From contig JAATGM010000051.1 in NCBI GenBank assembly GCA_015654675.1, positions 124,001-188,000 on the forward strand: DNA of 64,000 bases, written 5' to 3'. The notes beneath the pieces are model-generated. The model had not been told where the DNA came from, did not search any database, and saw only the letters and a list, made by a program, of their open reading frames with translations. Below, in pieces: positions 35,087 through 42,869 of this stretch (positions within the stretch are counted from its first letter, which is position 1; each line of letters opens with the position of its first letter). A program made the position numbers and the translations under genes. This stretch comes from Planctomycetota bacterium (GTDB lineage: Bacteria; Planctomycetota; Phycisphaerae; UBA1845; UTPLA1).

Positions 35087-35752
35087 ATGAGTAATCGTTT
35101 TCGAATGGCGCTGGCGGGTTGTTGTCTGACACTCGGTCTGGGACTCGCGGCGTTTGCGGGCGATGAAAAACCGATGACGCCCGGTCCGGATCCGATCGCG
35201 GCGGCAATGACGCCGAAGTGCCCGGTGTCGGGCGAGCCGATCGACAAGAAGGTGTTTGTCGAGGCGGGCGGGATGAAGGTTTATTTCTGCTGCCCGAAGT
35301 GCGAGGGGAAGTACAAGGCCGATCCGATGAAGTATTCGGACAAGGTGCACGATCAGATGATCTGCATGTCCGACAAGCGCGTGCAGGTGGCCTGCCCGGT
35401 GGATGGCGCCCCGACGAAGAAGGACGCTTCGATCGACCAGAGCGGGATGAAGATATATTTCTGCTGCATGGAGTGCGCGGGAAAGTTCCAGAAGGATCCG
35501 GCCAAGTACGCCGACAAGATGGTTTCCTGCTACACGCTGCAGCGGAAGTGCCCGGTGGGCGGCGAGGACATCAACCCGGCATCGTTCGTGACGCTGAAGG
35601 ACGGACAGAAGGTTTACTTCTGCTGCGACAAGTGCAAGGGGAAGTTTGACGCCGAACCGGCGAAGTATCTCGAAATCATGCACATGGGGATGGATGACAT
35701 GAAGGGCGCTGCCGGCGACGCGATGAAGAAGATGCCGGGGATGCCCAAGTAA
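35087..35752 (+). CDS. Secreted protein with three YHS-like metal-binding repeats
   Basis: The product is 221 aa with a signal peptide (residues 1-24, cleavage near FAG). Three repeats of about 55 residues follow, each with CPVxG near its start and a YFCCxxCxxK(Y/F) motif: VYFCCPKCEGKYKADPMKY, IYFCCMECAGKFQKDPAKY and VYFCCDKCKGKFDAEPAKY. This is the YHS/TRASH-type metal-binding pattern, found in proteins that bind copper or other soft metals. Its location outside the cytoplasm suggests metal buffering or delivery (inference). The C-terminus is Met-rich (IMHMGMDDMKG), which would also suit copper. GGAG lies nine bases upstream of the ATG, and a terminator follows 32 bases after the stop. Confidence 0.85.
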   Translation: MSNRFRMALAGCCLTLGLGLAAFAGDEKPMTPGPDPIAAAMTPKCPVSGEPIDKKVFVEAGGMKVYFCCPKCEGKYKADPMKYSDKVHDQMICMSDKRVQVACPVDGAPTKKDASIDQSGMKIYFCCMECAGKFQKDPAKYADKMVSCYTLQRKCPVGGEDINPASFVTLKDGQKVYFCCDKCKGKFDAEPAKYLEIMHMGMDDMKGAAGDAMKKMPGMPK

Positions 35753-35783
35753 GCCAACGGGAATTGGCGAGCGATTTGAGGGG

Positions 35784-35817
35784 CGGCGTGCCATCGGGCG
35801 CGCCGTCGCTTTTTTTT
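35784..35817 (+). terminator. Intrinsic terminator after the YHS-repeat gene
   Basis: CGGCGTGCC (35784-35792), loop ATCG, GGCGCGCCG (35797-35805; one G-T pair), followed by TCGC and eight T (35810-35817). Confidence 0.8.
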
Positions 35818-35841
35818 GTGGGCGATCGCATAATCGGCCGA

Positions 35842-36657
35842 ATGGCAAAACGACCAGTGAGTATGAGGCATGGGGCGGGGCTTTCGGGCCGGCGATTGTT
35901 GATCGGGATGGTGCATCTGCCGGCGTTGCCGGGGGCGGCGGGGTCGCGAATGACGATGGCGGCGATCGTTGCGCAGGCGTGCGACGATGCGCGGATGCTG
36001 GCGTCGGCGGGATTTGATGCGCTGGTGGTCGAGAACTATGGGGATGCGCCTTTTTTTGCCGAGCGCGTGCCGGGCGAGACGATTGCGGCGATGGCAGTGG
36101 TGGCATCGCGGGTCGCGGATGCGGTGAAGGTCCCGATCGGCGTGAACGTCCTGCGGAATGATGCCGAGGCGGGGTTGGCCGTTGCCGCGGCGAGTGGCGC
36201 GGCGTTCATTCGAGTGAATGTGTTGAGCGGGGTTTATGCCACCGACCAGGGCGTGATCACTGGTCGGGCGGCGGAGGTGGCGCGGGCGCGGGCGCGGCTG
36301 TGTGCGGGCGTGCGGATCGCGGCGGACGTGCACGTGAAGCATGCGGTGCCGATCAGCCAGCCGGACATCGGACGCGCGGCGGCGGACACGGCCTATCGCG
36401 GCAAGGCGAACATGCTGATCGTGAGCGGGCAGGCGACGGGGATGAGCGTCGATATGGGGGATTTGCGGCGGGTACGCGAAGAGGTTCCCGATCGGCCGAT
36501 CTGGGTGGGCAGTGGCGTGACGCACGCGACGGCGAACGAGCTGCTCGAGCTGGCCGATGGGTTGATCGTCGGGACGTGCCTGAAGCGGGGCGGACGGACG
36601 ACGGCGCCGCTCGATATGGGCAGCGTTAAGAAATTCATCAATTCCGTGAAGCGATAG
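35842..36657 (+). CDS. BtpA/SgcQ-family protein
   Basis: The product is 271 aa with a TIM-barrel character: LLIGMVHLPALPGAAGSR, ASAGFDALVVENYGDAPFF, VPIGVNVLRNDAEAGLAVAA, AFIRVNVLSGVYATDQGVI, ADVHVKHA and PIWVGSGVTHATANELLELA, the full BtpA pattern. In cyanobacteria BtpA affects photosystem I; elsewhere the family is thought to act on small phosphorylated or nucleoside-like substrates, unproven. Nothing else photosynthetic is in the window. ATG 35842 is chosen because the upstream part of the frame runs through the terminator hairpin; ATG 35863 is also possible. It converges on mntR with nine bases between the stops. Confidence 0.85.
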   Translation: MAKRPVSMRHGAGLSGRRLLIGMVHLPALPGAAGSRMTMAAIVAQACDDARMLASAGFDALVVENYGDAPFFAERVPGETIAAMAVVASRVADAVKVPIGVNVLRNDAEAGLAVAAASGAAFIRVNVLSGVYATDQGVITGRAAEVARARARLCAGVRIAADVHVKHAVPISQPDIGRAAADTAYRGKANMLIVSGQATGMSVDMGDLRRVREEVPDRPIWVGSGVTHATANELLELADGLIVGTCLKRGGRTTAPLDMGSVKKFINSVKR

Positions 36658-36666
36658 AGAGACTGT

Positions 36667-37131
36667 TCAGGGGCGGCGGGCGAGGCGTTCGAAGGCGGCC
36701 AGTGTCTCGGCGGAGACGTGGTGCTCGATGCCTTCGGCGTCGGTTTGGGCGATGTGTTCGCTGACGCCGATGGCGCGAAGGAAGCGGATCACGATGTCGT
36801 GCCGGCGGCGGGCGGATTCGGCCAACTGGCGGCCGGCGGGGGTGAGAAAGATCGAGCGATAGGGTTTGCTGTCGACCAGACCCTGGGTGCGGAGGCGGGC
36901 GACGGTTTTGGTGACGGTGACGTGGGTGACGCCGAGGCGGCGGGCGATGTCGACGGCGCGGGCCTCGCCGCCGGCGTCGATCAAATCGGCGATGACCTCG
37001 ACATAATCTTCGGCGATTTCGCTGCCGTGGGCCTTGCGGGTCTGGCGGTGGCCGCGGGCCTGAAGCTCGGGGACGGGCAGGGCGAGTTCGCGCTTGCGGC
37101 GCGGTTTGGCGGTGATTCCGGTTCGATTCAT
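36667..37131 (-). CDS. mntR: Manganese-responsive regulator MntR (DtxR family)
   Basis: The product is 154 aa. The winged-helix part reads AEDYVEVIADLIDAGGEARA and VDIARRLGVTHVTVTKTVARLRTQG (quoted in part), followed by the wing (SIFLTPAGRQLAE) and the dimerisation/metal-binding part with RRRHDIVIRFLRAIGV and DAEGIEHHVSAETLAAFERL. The Glu-His-His cluster (EGIEHHVS) is the usual metal site. It is expected to repress manganese uptake when Mn2+ is plentiful. It is divergent from the Nramp gene, and a palindrome in the shared intergenic region is its likely operator. The 30-residue Arg/Lys-rich N-terminal extension is like that of Gram-negative MntR. Confidence 0.9.
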   Translation of the reverse strand: MNRTGITAKPRRKRELALPVPELQARGHRQTRKAHGSEIAEDYVEVIADLIDAGGEARAVDIARRLGVTHVTVTKTVARLRTQGLVDSKPYRSIFLTPAGRQLAESARRRHDIVIRFLRAIGVSEHIAQTDAEGIEHHVSAETLAAFERLARRP

Positions 37132-37182
37132 CGGGGTGAATTCTGTCGCGGTTGGAAAGATTTTGCAACCCCTAGTCTAAGA

Positions 37183-37198
37183 TGTAACATTGGCTACA
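37183..37198. promoter_or_regulatory. Candidate MntR operator
   Basis: TGTAACATTGGCTACA is a 16-base interrupted palindrome (TGTA...TACA, C/G symmetric at the sixth position from each end) between mntR and mntH. It overlaps the -10-like TACAAT (37195-37200) of the mntH direction. Confidence 0.5.
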
Positions 37199-37259
37199 AT
37201 AGTGGGCATTGGCGAATCCGGGACCCGCGGTTCGGGCCCGATTCGCAGGAGCCAATGCA

Positions 37260-39197
37260 ATGCCAGCGGTCAATGCCGCGACCGTCCGGTCGCGTTCACT
37301 TGAAGAGGTTCATCGCAGCGTCAACGTATCGCACGGCCACTGGTGGCGGCGGATGTTTGCGTTTGCCGGGCCGGCCTACATGGTTTCGGTCGGCTACATG
37401 GACCCGGGTAACTGGGCGACTGACCTGGCGGGCGGGGCGCAGTTTGGATACCGGCTGATCTGGGTGCTCCTGATGAGCAACCTGATGGCCGTGCTGTTGC
37501 AGACGCTGTCGGCGCGGCTGGGGTTGGTGACGGGGCGCGATCTGGCGCAGGCCTGCCGGGATGATTATCCACCCGTCGTGCGATGGATTTTGTTTGTTCT
37601 GTGTGAGATCGCGATCGCGGCTTGCGATCTGGCCGAGGTGCTGGGGACGGCGATCGGGCTGAATCTGCTGCTGGGGGTGCCGCTGATTTGGGCGGTGGCG
37701 GTGACGGCGTTTGACGTGTTCATCCTGCTGGCGATTCAGCGGCTGGGCATTCGCAAGATGGAGGCGTTCATCCTGATGCTGGTAACCATCATCGGGGTGT
37801 GCTTCATCATCGAAATCTTCCTGTGCAAGCCGAGCTGGACGGGGATTGCGAGCGGGTTCGTGCCGACGCCGCTGTCGGGCGAGGCGTTGATCATTGCGAT
37901 CGGCATCCTGGGGGCGACGGTGATGCCGCACAATCTTTATCTGCACTCGGCGCTGGTGCAGAGTCGCAATGTGCAGCGGAGCGTCGAAGGCGTGCGCGAG
38001 GCGTGCAAGTTCAACCTGATTGACTCGGCCGTTGCGCTGAACTGTGCGTTTTTCGTGAACGCGGCGATTTTGATTGTGGCGGCCGCGACATTCTGGACGC
38101 GCGGGACGGTCGTCAGCGAAATTCAGCAGGCGCATGCCTTGTTGCAGGGGCTGCTCGGGACAAAGGTCGCGCCGATCGCATTTGCGGTGGCGCTGATCTG
38201 CGCCGGACAGAGCTCGACCGTGACGGGTACGCTGGCCGGTCAGATCACGATGGAGGGGTTCCTGCGGTTTCGGATGCGGCCGTGGCTGCGGCGGCTGATC
38301 ACGCGGTCGATTGCGATCATCCCGGCGGTGATTGTCATTGCGATTACGGGTGACAAGGGCAGCTATCGGTTGCTGATCATGAGCCAGGTAATCCTGAGCA
38401 TGCAGCTTCCGTTCGCGGTCGTGCCGCTGATCAAGTTCACGAGCAGCAAGCTCAAGATGGGGCCGTTTGTTTCGCCGATTGTCATCCGCGTCGTGGCGTG
38501 GCTGGTTGCGGCGATCATCATTGCTTTGAACGCAAAGCTGGTGGCCGAGCAGATCATCAGTTGGGGCGACGCGGCCGGGAAGATGCGTCCGCTGGTTTAT
38601 GCGATCACGCTTCCGCTGGCGGCCGGGCTGGCGGCGTTGCTGCTCTGGATGACATTGCGGGTTGAGCGCGCGGCGCGGCCTCAAGCGATTGTGTCGGCCG
38701 ATGAAGTGGCCGATGCGGCCGGGCGGATGGCGCAGCAGTTCCGGCGTATCGGCGTTGCGCTCGAGGCGGCGCCGGCCGATGCGGCCATGCTGGCGGAGGC
38801 GGTGGCACTGACGAAGGTGCACGGGGCCGAGCTGGTGCTCATGCACGTGGTCGAGGGCGTCGGCGGGCAGTGGTATGGCGAGCAGACGGCCGACCAGGAG
38901 AGCCGCGACGACGAAGTGTATCTGAAGACGCTGGCTGAGCGGCTCGGGCCGGATATTGCGCGGGCCGGAGGGCGCGGCGTGCGGCCGGTGCTGGGTTATG
39001 GCGACGTGGCGCGGGAGCTGGTGCGGCTCGCGAATGTCGAGAAGGTGGACATGATGGTGGTGGGGGGGCACGGGCATCGCGGGCTGGCCGATCTGCTGCG
39101 GGGCGAGACGATCGGCGGCGTGCGGCACGGGTTGACGGTGCCGATTCTCGCGGTGCGCGGCACGCCGGGGCGCGGGCTGGCGGCTACGCCGGCTTAG
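37260..39197 (+). CDS. mntH: Nramp-family Mn2+/divalent metal transporter fused to a universal stress protein domain
   Basis: The product is 645 aa from ATG 37260, which has AGGAG eight bases upstream; an in-frame TTG at 37209 is less likely. Residues about 30-480 are an Nramp transporter with YMDPGNWATDLAGGAQFGY (the DPGN metal-binding motif in helix 1) and TVMPHNLYLHSALVQSRNVQ (MPH motif in helix 6). A cytoplasmic domain follows (about 495-640) with the UspA pattern: ALTKVHGAELVLMHVVEGVG and VDMMVVGGHGHRGLADLLRG. The transporter takes up Mn2+ with protons; the Usp domain may bind nucleotide and regulate it (inference). It overlaps the convergent DUF420 gene by 14 bases. Confidence 0.92.
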   Translation: MPAVNAATVRSRSLEEVHRSVNVSHGHWWRRMFAFAGPAYMVSVGYMDPGNWATDLAGGAQFGYRLIWVLLMSNLMAVLLQTLSARLGLVTGRDLAQACRDDYPPVVRWILFVLCEIAIAACDLAEVLGTAIGLNLLLGVPLIWAVAVTAFDVFILLAIQRLGIRKMEAFILMLVTIIGVCFIIEIFLCKPSWTGIASGFVPTPLSGEALIIAIGILGATVMPHNLYLHSALVQSRNVQRSVEGVREACKFNLIDSAVALNCAFFVNAAILIVAAATFWTRGTVVSEIQQAHALLQGLLGTKVAPIAFAVALICAGQSSTVTGTLAGQITMEGFLRFRMRPWLRRLITRSIAIIPAVIVIAITGDKGSYRLLIMSQVILSMQLPFAVVPLIKFTSSKLKMGPFVSPIVIRVVAWLVAAIIIALNAKLVAEQIISWGDAAGKMRPLVYAITLPLAAGLAALLLWMTLRVERAARPQAIVSADEVADAAGRMAQQFRRIGVALEAAPADAAMLAEAVALTKVHGAELVLMHVVEGVGGQWYGEQTADQESRDDEVYLKTLAERLGPDIARAGGRGVRPVLGYGDVARELVRLANVEKVDMMVVGGHGHRGLADLLRGETIGGVRHGLTVPILAVRGTPGRGLAATPA

Positions 39198-39624
39198 CGA
39201 ACCAGTGATAAAGCATGAAGTAGACGATCACGCCGGTGACCGAGACGTAGAGCCAGATGGGGAGCGTCCAGCGGGCGATGCGCTTGTGCTTTTCGAAGTT
39301 GCTTCGGAGGCCGCGGATGACGGTGATGATGACCAGCGGCACGGTGACGACGGCGAGGATGGTGTGGGTGGTGAGGATTGTGAAGTAGATCGGGCGGGAG
39401 AGGCCTTGGCCGGCGAACTTTGTCGGGCCGAGGCCGGTGATGCGGGTGCGGTAGTAGTGGTAGGTGAGGTAGCACGCGAGGAAGATCGTGCTGCTGGCGA
39501 CGGCTGCGAGCATCAGGGTTTTGTGCAGGGCGATCTTTCGATTGCGGATGGCGGCGTAGCCGGCGACGACGAGGACGCCGCTGAGGGCGTTGAGCGAGGC
39601 GTTGACGCTGGGGAGGTGGTTCAT
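39184..39624 (-). CDS. DUF420 membrane protein (cytochrome oxidase-associated)
   Basis: The product is 146 aa with four hydrophobic helices. The DUF420 pattern is clear: LPSVNASLNALSGVLVVAGY, ALHKTLMLAAVASSTIFLAC, YLTYHYYR, RPIYFTILTTHTILAVVTVP and KHKRIARWTLPIWLYVSVTG. DUF420/CtaM-like proteins are needed for maturation of haem-copper oxidases in some bacteria. It is the last gene of the respiratory operon, seven or so bases after the SCO gene; a GTG two codons upstream (39630) could also be used. Its end overlaps the convergent mntH gene. Confidence 0.88.
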   Translation of the reverse strand: MNHLPSVNASLNALSGVLVVAGYAAIRNRKIALHKTLMLAAVASSTIFLACYLTYHYYRTRITGLGPTKFAGQGLSRPIYFTILTTHTILAVVTVPLVIITVIRGLRSNFEKHKRIARWTLPIWLYVSVTGVIVYFMLYHWFAKPA

Positions 39625-39637
39625 CGTCACGCGGGGG

Positions 39638-40213
39638 TCAATCCTTTCCGGACATGAGCCGTTGCAGGTCGGACTTCAGGCGGGCGTAGGCCTCGGCGTC
39701 GTCGCCGTCGTAGTAGCCGCGGATTTTTCCGTCGCGGTCCACCAGGGCGAACATGGTTGAGTGGGTGATGGGGGCGGCGGGTTGTTCCGGCTCGACGGCG
39801 AGCTTGAAGCCCTTGCGGGCGAGTTCGTGGACGGATTTTTCGTCGCCGGTGACGAAGCGCCATGATTCGTGTCGCGCGCCGAACTGTTTTCCATATTCGG
39901 TGAGGACTTTGGGCGTGTCGCGCTCGGGGTCGACTGAGAATGAGACGAGCGTCACGGTTTTGGCGCCGGCGATGAAGGTCTGGAGGTCGCTCATGCGGCT
40001 GGACATGCGCGGGCAGGGGCCGGCGCAGTGGGTGAAGATGAAGTCGGCGACCCAGGTTTTGCCGTGGAGATCGGCGAGGGTGATGGGTTTGCCCTGATCG
40101 TCGATGAGTTTGAAGTCGGGGACTGTGCCGAGGTCGGGCAGGGGCTTTTCGCTTCGGCCGCGGCAGCCGGCGAGTAAGAGGGCCGGGAGCAGTAGAACGA
40201 TCAGGCGATTCAT
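39638..40213 (-). CDS. SCO1/SenC-family copper chaperone (lipoprotein)
   Basis: The product is 191 aa. The lipobox is LLAGC (Cys 17). The thioredoxin-like domain carries FTHCAGPCPRM with the copper ligands Cys 63 and Cys 67 and the distal His in APITHSTMFALVDRDG near 149. SCO proteins deliver copper to, or reduce, the CuA centre of oxidase subunit II on the outer face of the membrane. The ATG overlaps the permease stop by four bases (ATGA). Confidence 0.92.
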   Translation of the reverse strand: MNRLIVLLLPALLLAGCRGRSEKPLPDLGTVPDFKLIDDQGKPITLADLHGKTWVADFIFTHCAGPCPRMSSRMSDLQTFIAGAKTVTLVSFSVDPERDTPKVLTEYGKQFGARHESWRFVTGDEKSVHELARKGFKLAVEPEQPAAPITHSTMFALVDRDGKIRGYYDGDDAEAYARLKSDLQRLMSGKD

Positions 40214-40989
40214 GCGGCGGCCTCGTAGTTGGATGCGCCGCGGACGCATAGCACGAAGAGAACGGCCGCGAAGCCGGCGACGACGGCGATGCAAACCGGA
40301 AGCGCGGGCAGACCCATGCCGTTGGTAGCGGCGGCCGGATAGAGGCAGCGGCGGATGGCGGCCACGCCGTAGGCAACCGGATTTAGCTGGATCACGATTT
40401 TCAGCCAGCGCGGTGCGCCGGTGGGGGGGAAGACCGCGCCGGAGAGCATCCACATGGGAATGAGCAGCAGATTCATGATGGCGTGAAAGCCCTGGGTGGA
40501 GTTCAGCTTCCAGGCGATGAGGAAGCCGAGGCACGTGAGCGAGAAGGCGAGCAGGGCCATGACGGCGATGGTGGCGGCGACGGTGGCCGCGGTGAGATGC
40601 AGACCGATGAGCGGGGCGGCGAAGAGCAGCACGGTGGCCTGCAGCAGGGCGAGCGTGGTTCCGCCGAGGACGTTGCCGAGGACCAGGGCGGAACGCGGGA
40701 TCGGCGCGACGAGGACGCCCTGGAGGAAGCCGGCGGCGCGGTCTTCGATGACACTGATGGTGGAGAAGATGGCGGAGAAGAGGAGGATCATCGTGAGCGT
40801 GCCGGGGAAGAAATATTCGAGGTAGCCGTGGTCGTCGGGCGTGCCGGCGGCGCGGAACGATTTGCCGAGGCCCGAGCCGAGCAGGAACCAGAAGACGATT
40901 GGCGTGGCGAACGCGCCGATGACGCGGCTGCGCTGGCGGAGGAAGCGGACGACTTCGCGATGCCAGAGGGTGGCGACGGCGGGGAACAT
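40210..40989 (-). CDS. ABC-2 type transporter permease in the oxidase operon
   Basis: The product is 259 aa with six hydrophobic helices and the ABC-2 signature region: YLEYFFPGTLTMILLFSAIF, SVIEDRAAGFLQGVLVAPIP (the typical IxxDRExGxLexLxxxPxs segment) and LIPMWMLSGAVFPPTGAPRW. Together with the preceding ATPase it forms an exporter of unknown substrate. The position between haem O synthase and SCO suggests it moves something needed for oxidase assembly, such as haem, copper or a lipid (inference). The start overlaps the ATPase stop by one base. Confidence 0.88.
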   Translation of the reverse strand: MFPAVATLWHREVVRFLRQRSRVIGAFATPIVFWFLLGSGLGKSFRAAGTPDDHGYLEYFFPGTLTMILLFSAIFSTISVIEDRAAGFLQGVLVAPIPRSALVLGNVLGGTTLALLQATVLLFAAPLIGLHLTAATVAATIAVMALLAFSLTCLGFLIAWKLNSTQGFHAIMNLLLIPMWMLSGAVFPPTGAPRWLKIVIQLNPVAYGVAAIRRCLYPAAATNGMGLPALPVCIAVVAGFAAVLFVLCVRGASNYEAAA

Positions 40990-41915
40990 CAGGCGGCCTC
41001 CGCGTCTAGCCGGCGGCCGGTGCGGTCGATGAAGACGTCTTCGAGGGTGGGCTTAGCGAGGGTGATGGAGCGGATTTCGTCGCCGAAGGCGTCGATGAGT
41101 TTGGCGATGAGTTCGTGGCCGCGGGGCGTTTCGATGCGGAGTTCGTCGTTGATGCGCTGCGGCTTGAGGCCCAAGCGCTGCTCGATGCGGGCGGCGAGGG
41201 CTTCGAGGTTGACGGCGCTGACGAGGACGCAGTCGCCAGAGATGCGGCTCTTCAGCTCTGAGGGCGTACCGTTTTCGATGACGCGACCCTTGTCGAGGAT
41301 GACGAGGCGGTCGCAATGATCGGCTTCGTCGAGGATGTGGGTGGTGAGCAGGGTGGTGATGTTGTCGTCGTCGCGGAGGCGCTGGAGTTGCTGGCGGAGC
41401 GTGATGCGGGCGGCCGGGTCGAGGCCGGTGGAGGGCTCGTCAAGCAGGAGGACCTGCGGTTTGTGGAGCAGGCCTTTGGCGAGTTCGACGCGGCGCTGCT
41501 GGCCGCCGGAGAGTTTTCCGGCCATCTCTGCGGCGCGATCGCGCAGTTCGAAGCGATTTAGCAGTTCGTCGATTCGGCGATTCAGCTCCGCGCCGGAGAG
41601 GCCGTAAATGCGGCCCTGGCAGCGGAGGTTTTCGGCGACGGTGAGGCGCTTGTCGAGACTGGGCGACTGGAAGACGACGCCGATCTTGCGGCGGACCGCG
41701 TCGGGCTGCGTGCGGACGTCGGCGCCGGCGATGCGGGCTTCGCCGGTCTGCGGGCGGACGAGCGTCGAGAGAATTCGGAAGAGCGTGGACTTGCCGCTGC
41801 CGTTGGGGCCGAGCAGGCCGCAGCTCTGGCCGAATTCCACGGCGAATGAGACTGCGTCGAGGGCGACGCGGTCGGCGTAGCGGTAGGTCATGTTCTGGAT
41901 TTCGATGCAGGGCAC
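40989..41915 (-). CDS. ABC transporter ATP-binding protein in the oxidase operon
   Basis: The product is 308 aa from GTG 41915, which gives the standard N-terminus (IEIQNMTYRYADRVALDAVS). Walker A is GLLGPNGSGKSTLFRIL near residue 39, the signature is KLSGGQQRRVELAKGL near 140, Walker B is VLLLDEPSTGLD, and the H-loop is LLTTHILDEADHCDRLV. The C-terminal 80 residues are the extension common in DrrA/CcmA/NatA-like exporters. An ATG at 41891 is an alternative start. It lies 26 bases after ctaB and pairs with the ABC-2 permease. Confidence 0.92.
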   Translation of the reverse strand: MPCIEIQNMTYRYADRVALDAVSFAVEFGQSCGLLGPNGSGKSTLFRILSTLVRPQTGEARIAGADVRTQPDAVRRKIGVVFQSPSLDKRLTVAENLRCQGRIYGLSGAELNRRIDELLNRFELRDRAAEMAGKLSGGQQRRVELAKGLLHKPQVLLLDEPSTGLDPAARITLRQQLQRLRDDDNITTLLTTHILDEADHCDRLVILDKGRVIENGTPSELKSRISGDCVLVSAVNLEALAARIEQRLGLKPQRINDELRIETPRGHELIAKLIDAFGDEIRSITLAKPTLEDVFIDRTGRRLDAEAA

Positions 41916-41941
41916 GGTGAGCGTCGCCGAATGGGTTTGCG

Positions 41942-42868
41942 TCAGCGGTCCAGGATCATCAGGCCGAGCAGGAGCGGCAGATAGGCGATCGAGATGAGCA
42001 TGAGCCGGCGGGCGGTGGCGTTGGAGATGTCGGTCGCGAACTTCAGACCGCTGGCGAGGAAGAGGAAGCCGAGGATGATCGCGCCGCCGAGATACCACAC
42101 GCCGGCCACGCCGAGCCACCACGGCAGCGTGCTGACTGCGAGCAGCAGGCCGCACAGCCAGATGACCTGGCGGCCGGTGCGGCGGCCGTCGGCGTCAATC
42201 ACGGCCAGCATGGGGAAATTGGCGCGGCGATAGTCGTCGCGATAGAGCCAGGCGATGGCCCAGAAATGCGGGATCTGCCAGACGAAAACGATGGCGAAGA
42301 GCAGCACCGCGCCGATGCCGATTGAGCCGCGGGCGGCGGCCCAGCCGATGACCGGGGGCAGTGCGCCGGGGATCGCGCCGACGGCCGTGCACCAGGGGGT
42401 GCGGCGCTTGAGCGGCGTGTAGAGCAGCAGATAGCTGGCGAGCGTGGCGGCGGCGACGGCGGCGGCCAGCGGCGTTGCGAGCAGGGCGAGGTAGAGAATG
42501 CTGGCGGCGGAAGTGAGCAGGCCGAAACAGAGGGCCTCGATCGGGGCGATGCGGCCGCTGGGGATGGGGCGATTGGCGGTGCGGTGCATCAGGGCGTCGT
42601 AGTCGCGCTCCATGAGCTGGTTGAGGGCGTTGGCGCCGGCCGCGGCGAGGGCGGTGCCGACGATGGTGTGGAGGAGCAGGGCGACGTTGATCGGGCCGGT
42701 CGAGGCGGCGATGAAGCCGACGGCGGTGGTGGCGAGCACGAGGACGGCGATGCGCGGTTTGGTGAGCTCGACAAAGTCGGCGAATCGCGAGCGGGTCGGC
42801 GCCAGCGCGACGGCCGCTGTCGGGGCGGAGGAAACTGATGCACGCTGAAGTTCGACGACGGGTTCCAT
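41942..42868 (-). CDS. ctaB: Protohaem IX farnesyltransferase (haem O synthase)
   Basis: The product is 308 aa. The UbiA-type Asp-rich motif is NQLMERDYDALMHRTANRPI (residues about 83-102), the haem O synthase form, with ELTKPRIAVLVLATTAVGF before it and WQIPHFWAIAWLYRDDYRRA later. About nine membrane helices are seen. It farnesylates haem b to haem O, the precursor of haem A for the oxidase encoded upstream. One base separates it from ctaA. Confidence 0.95.
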   Translation of the reverse strand: MEPVVELQRASVSSAPTAAVALAPTRSRFADFVELTKPRIAVLVLATTAVGFIAASTGPINVALLLHTIVGTALAAAGANALNQLMERDYDALMHRTANRPIPSGRIAPIEALCFGLLTSAASILYLALLATPLAAAVAAATLASYLLLYTPLKRRTPWCTAVGAIPGALPPVIGWAAARGSIGIGAVLLFAIVFVWQIPHFWAIAWLYRDDYRRANFPMLAVIDADGRRTGRQVIWLCGLLLAVSTLPWWLGVAGVWYLGGAIILGFLFLASGLKFATDISNATARRLMLISIAYLPLLLGLMILDR

Positions 42869-42869
42869 G

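Noticed and set aside
37296-39128. Open frame of about 610 codons antisense to mntH
   Set aside because: Shadow of the Nramp-USP gene with His/Arg/Pro-rich composition and no motif.
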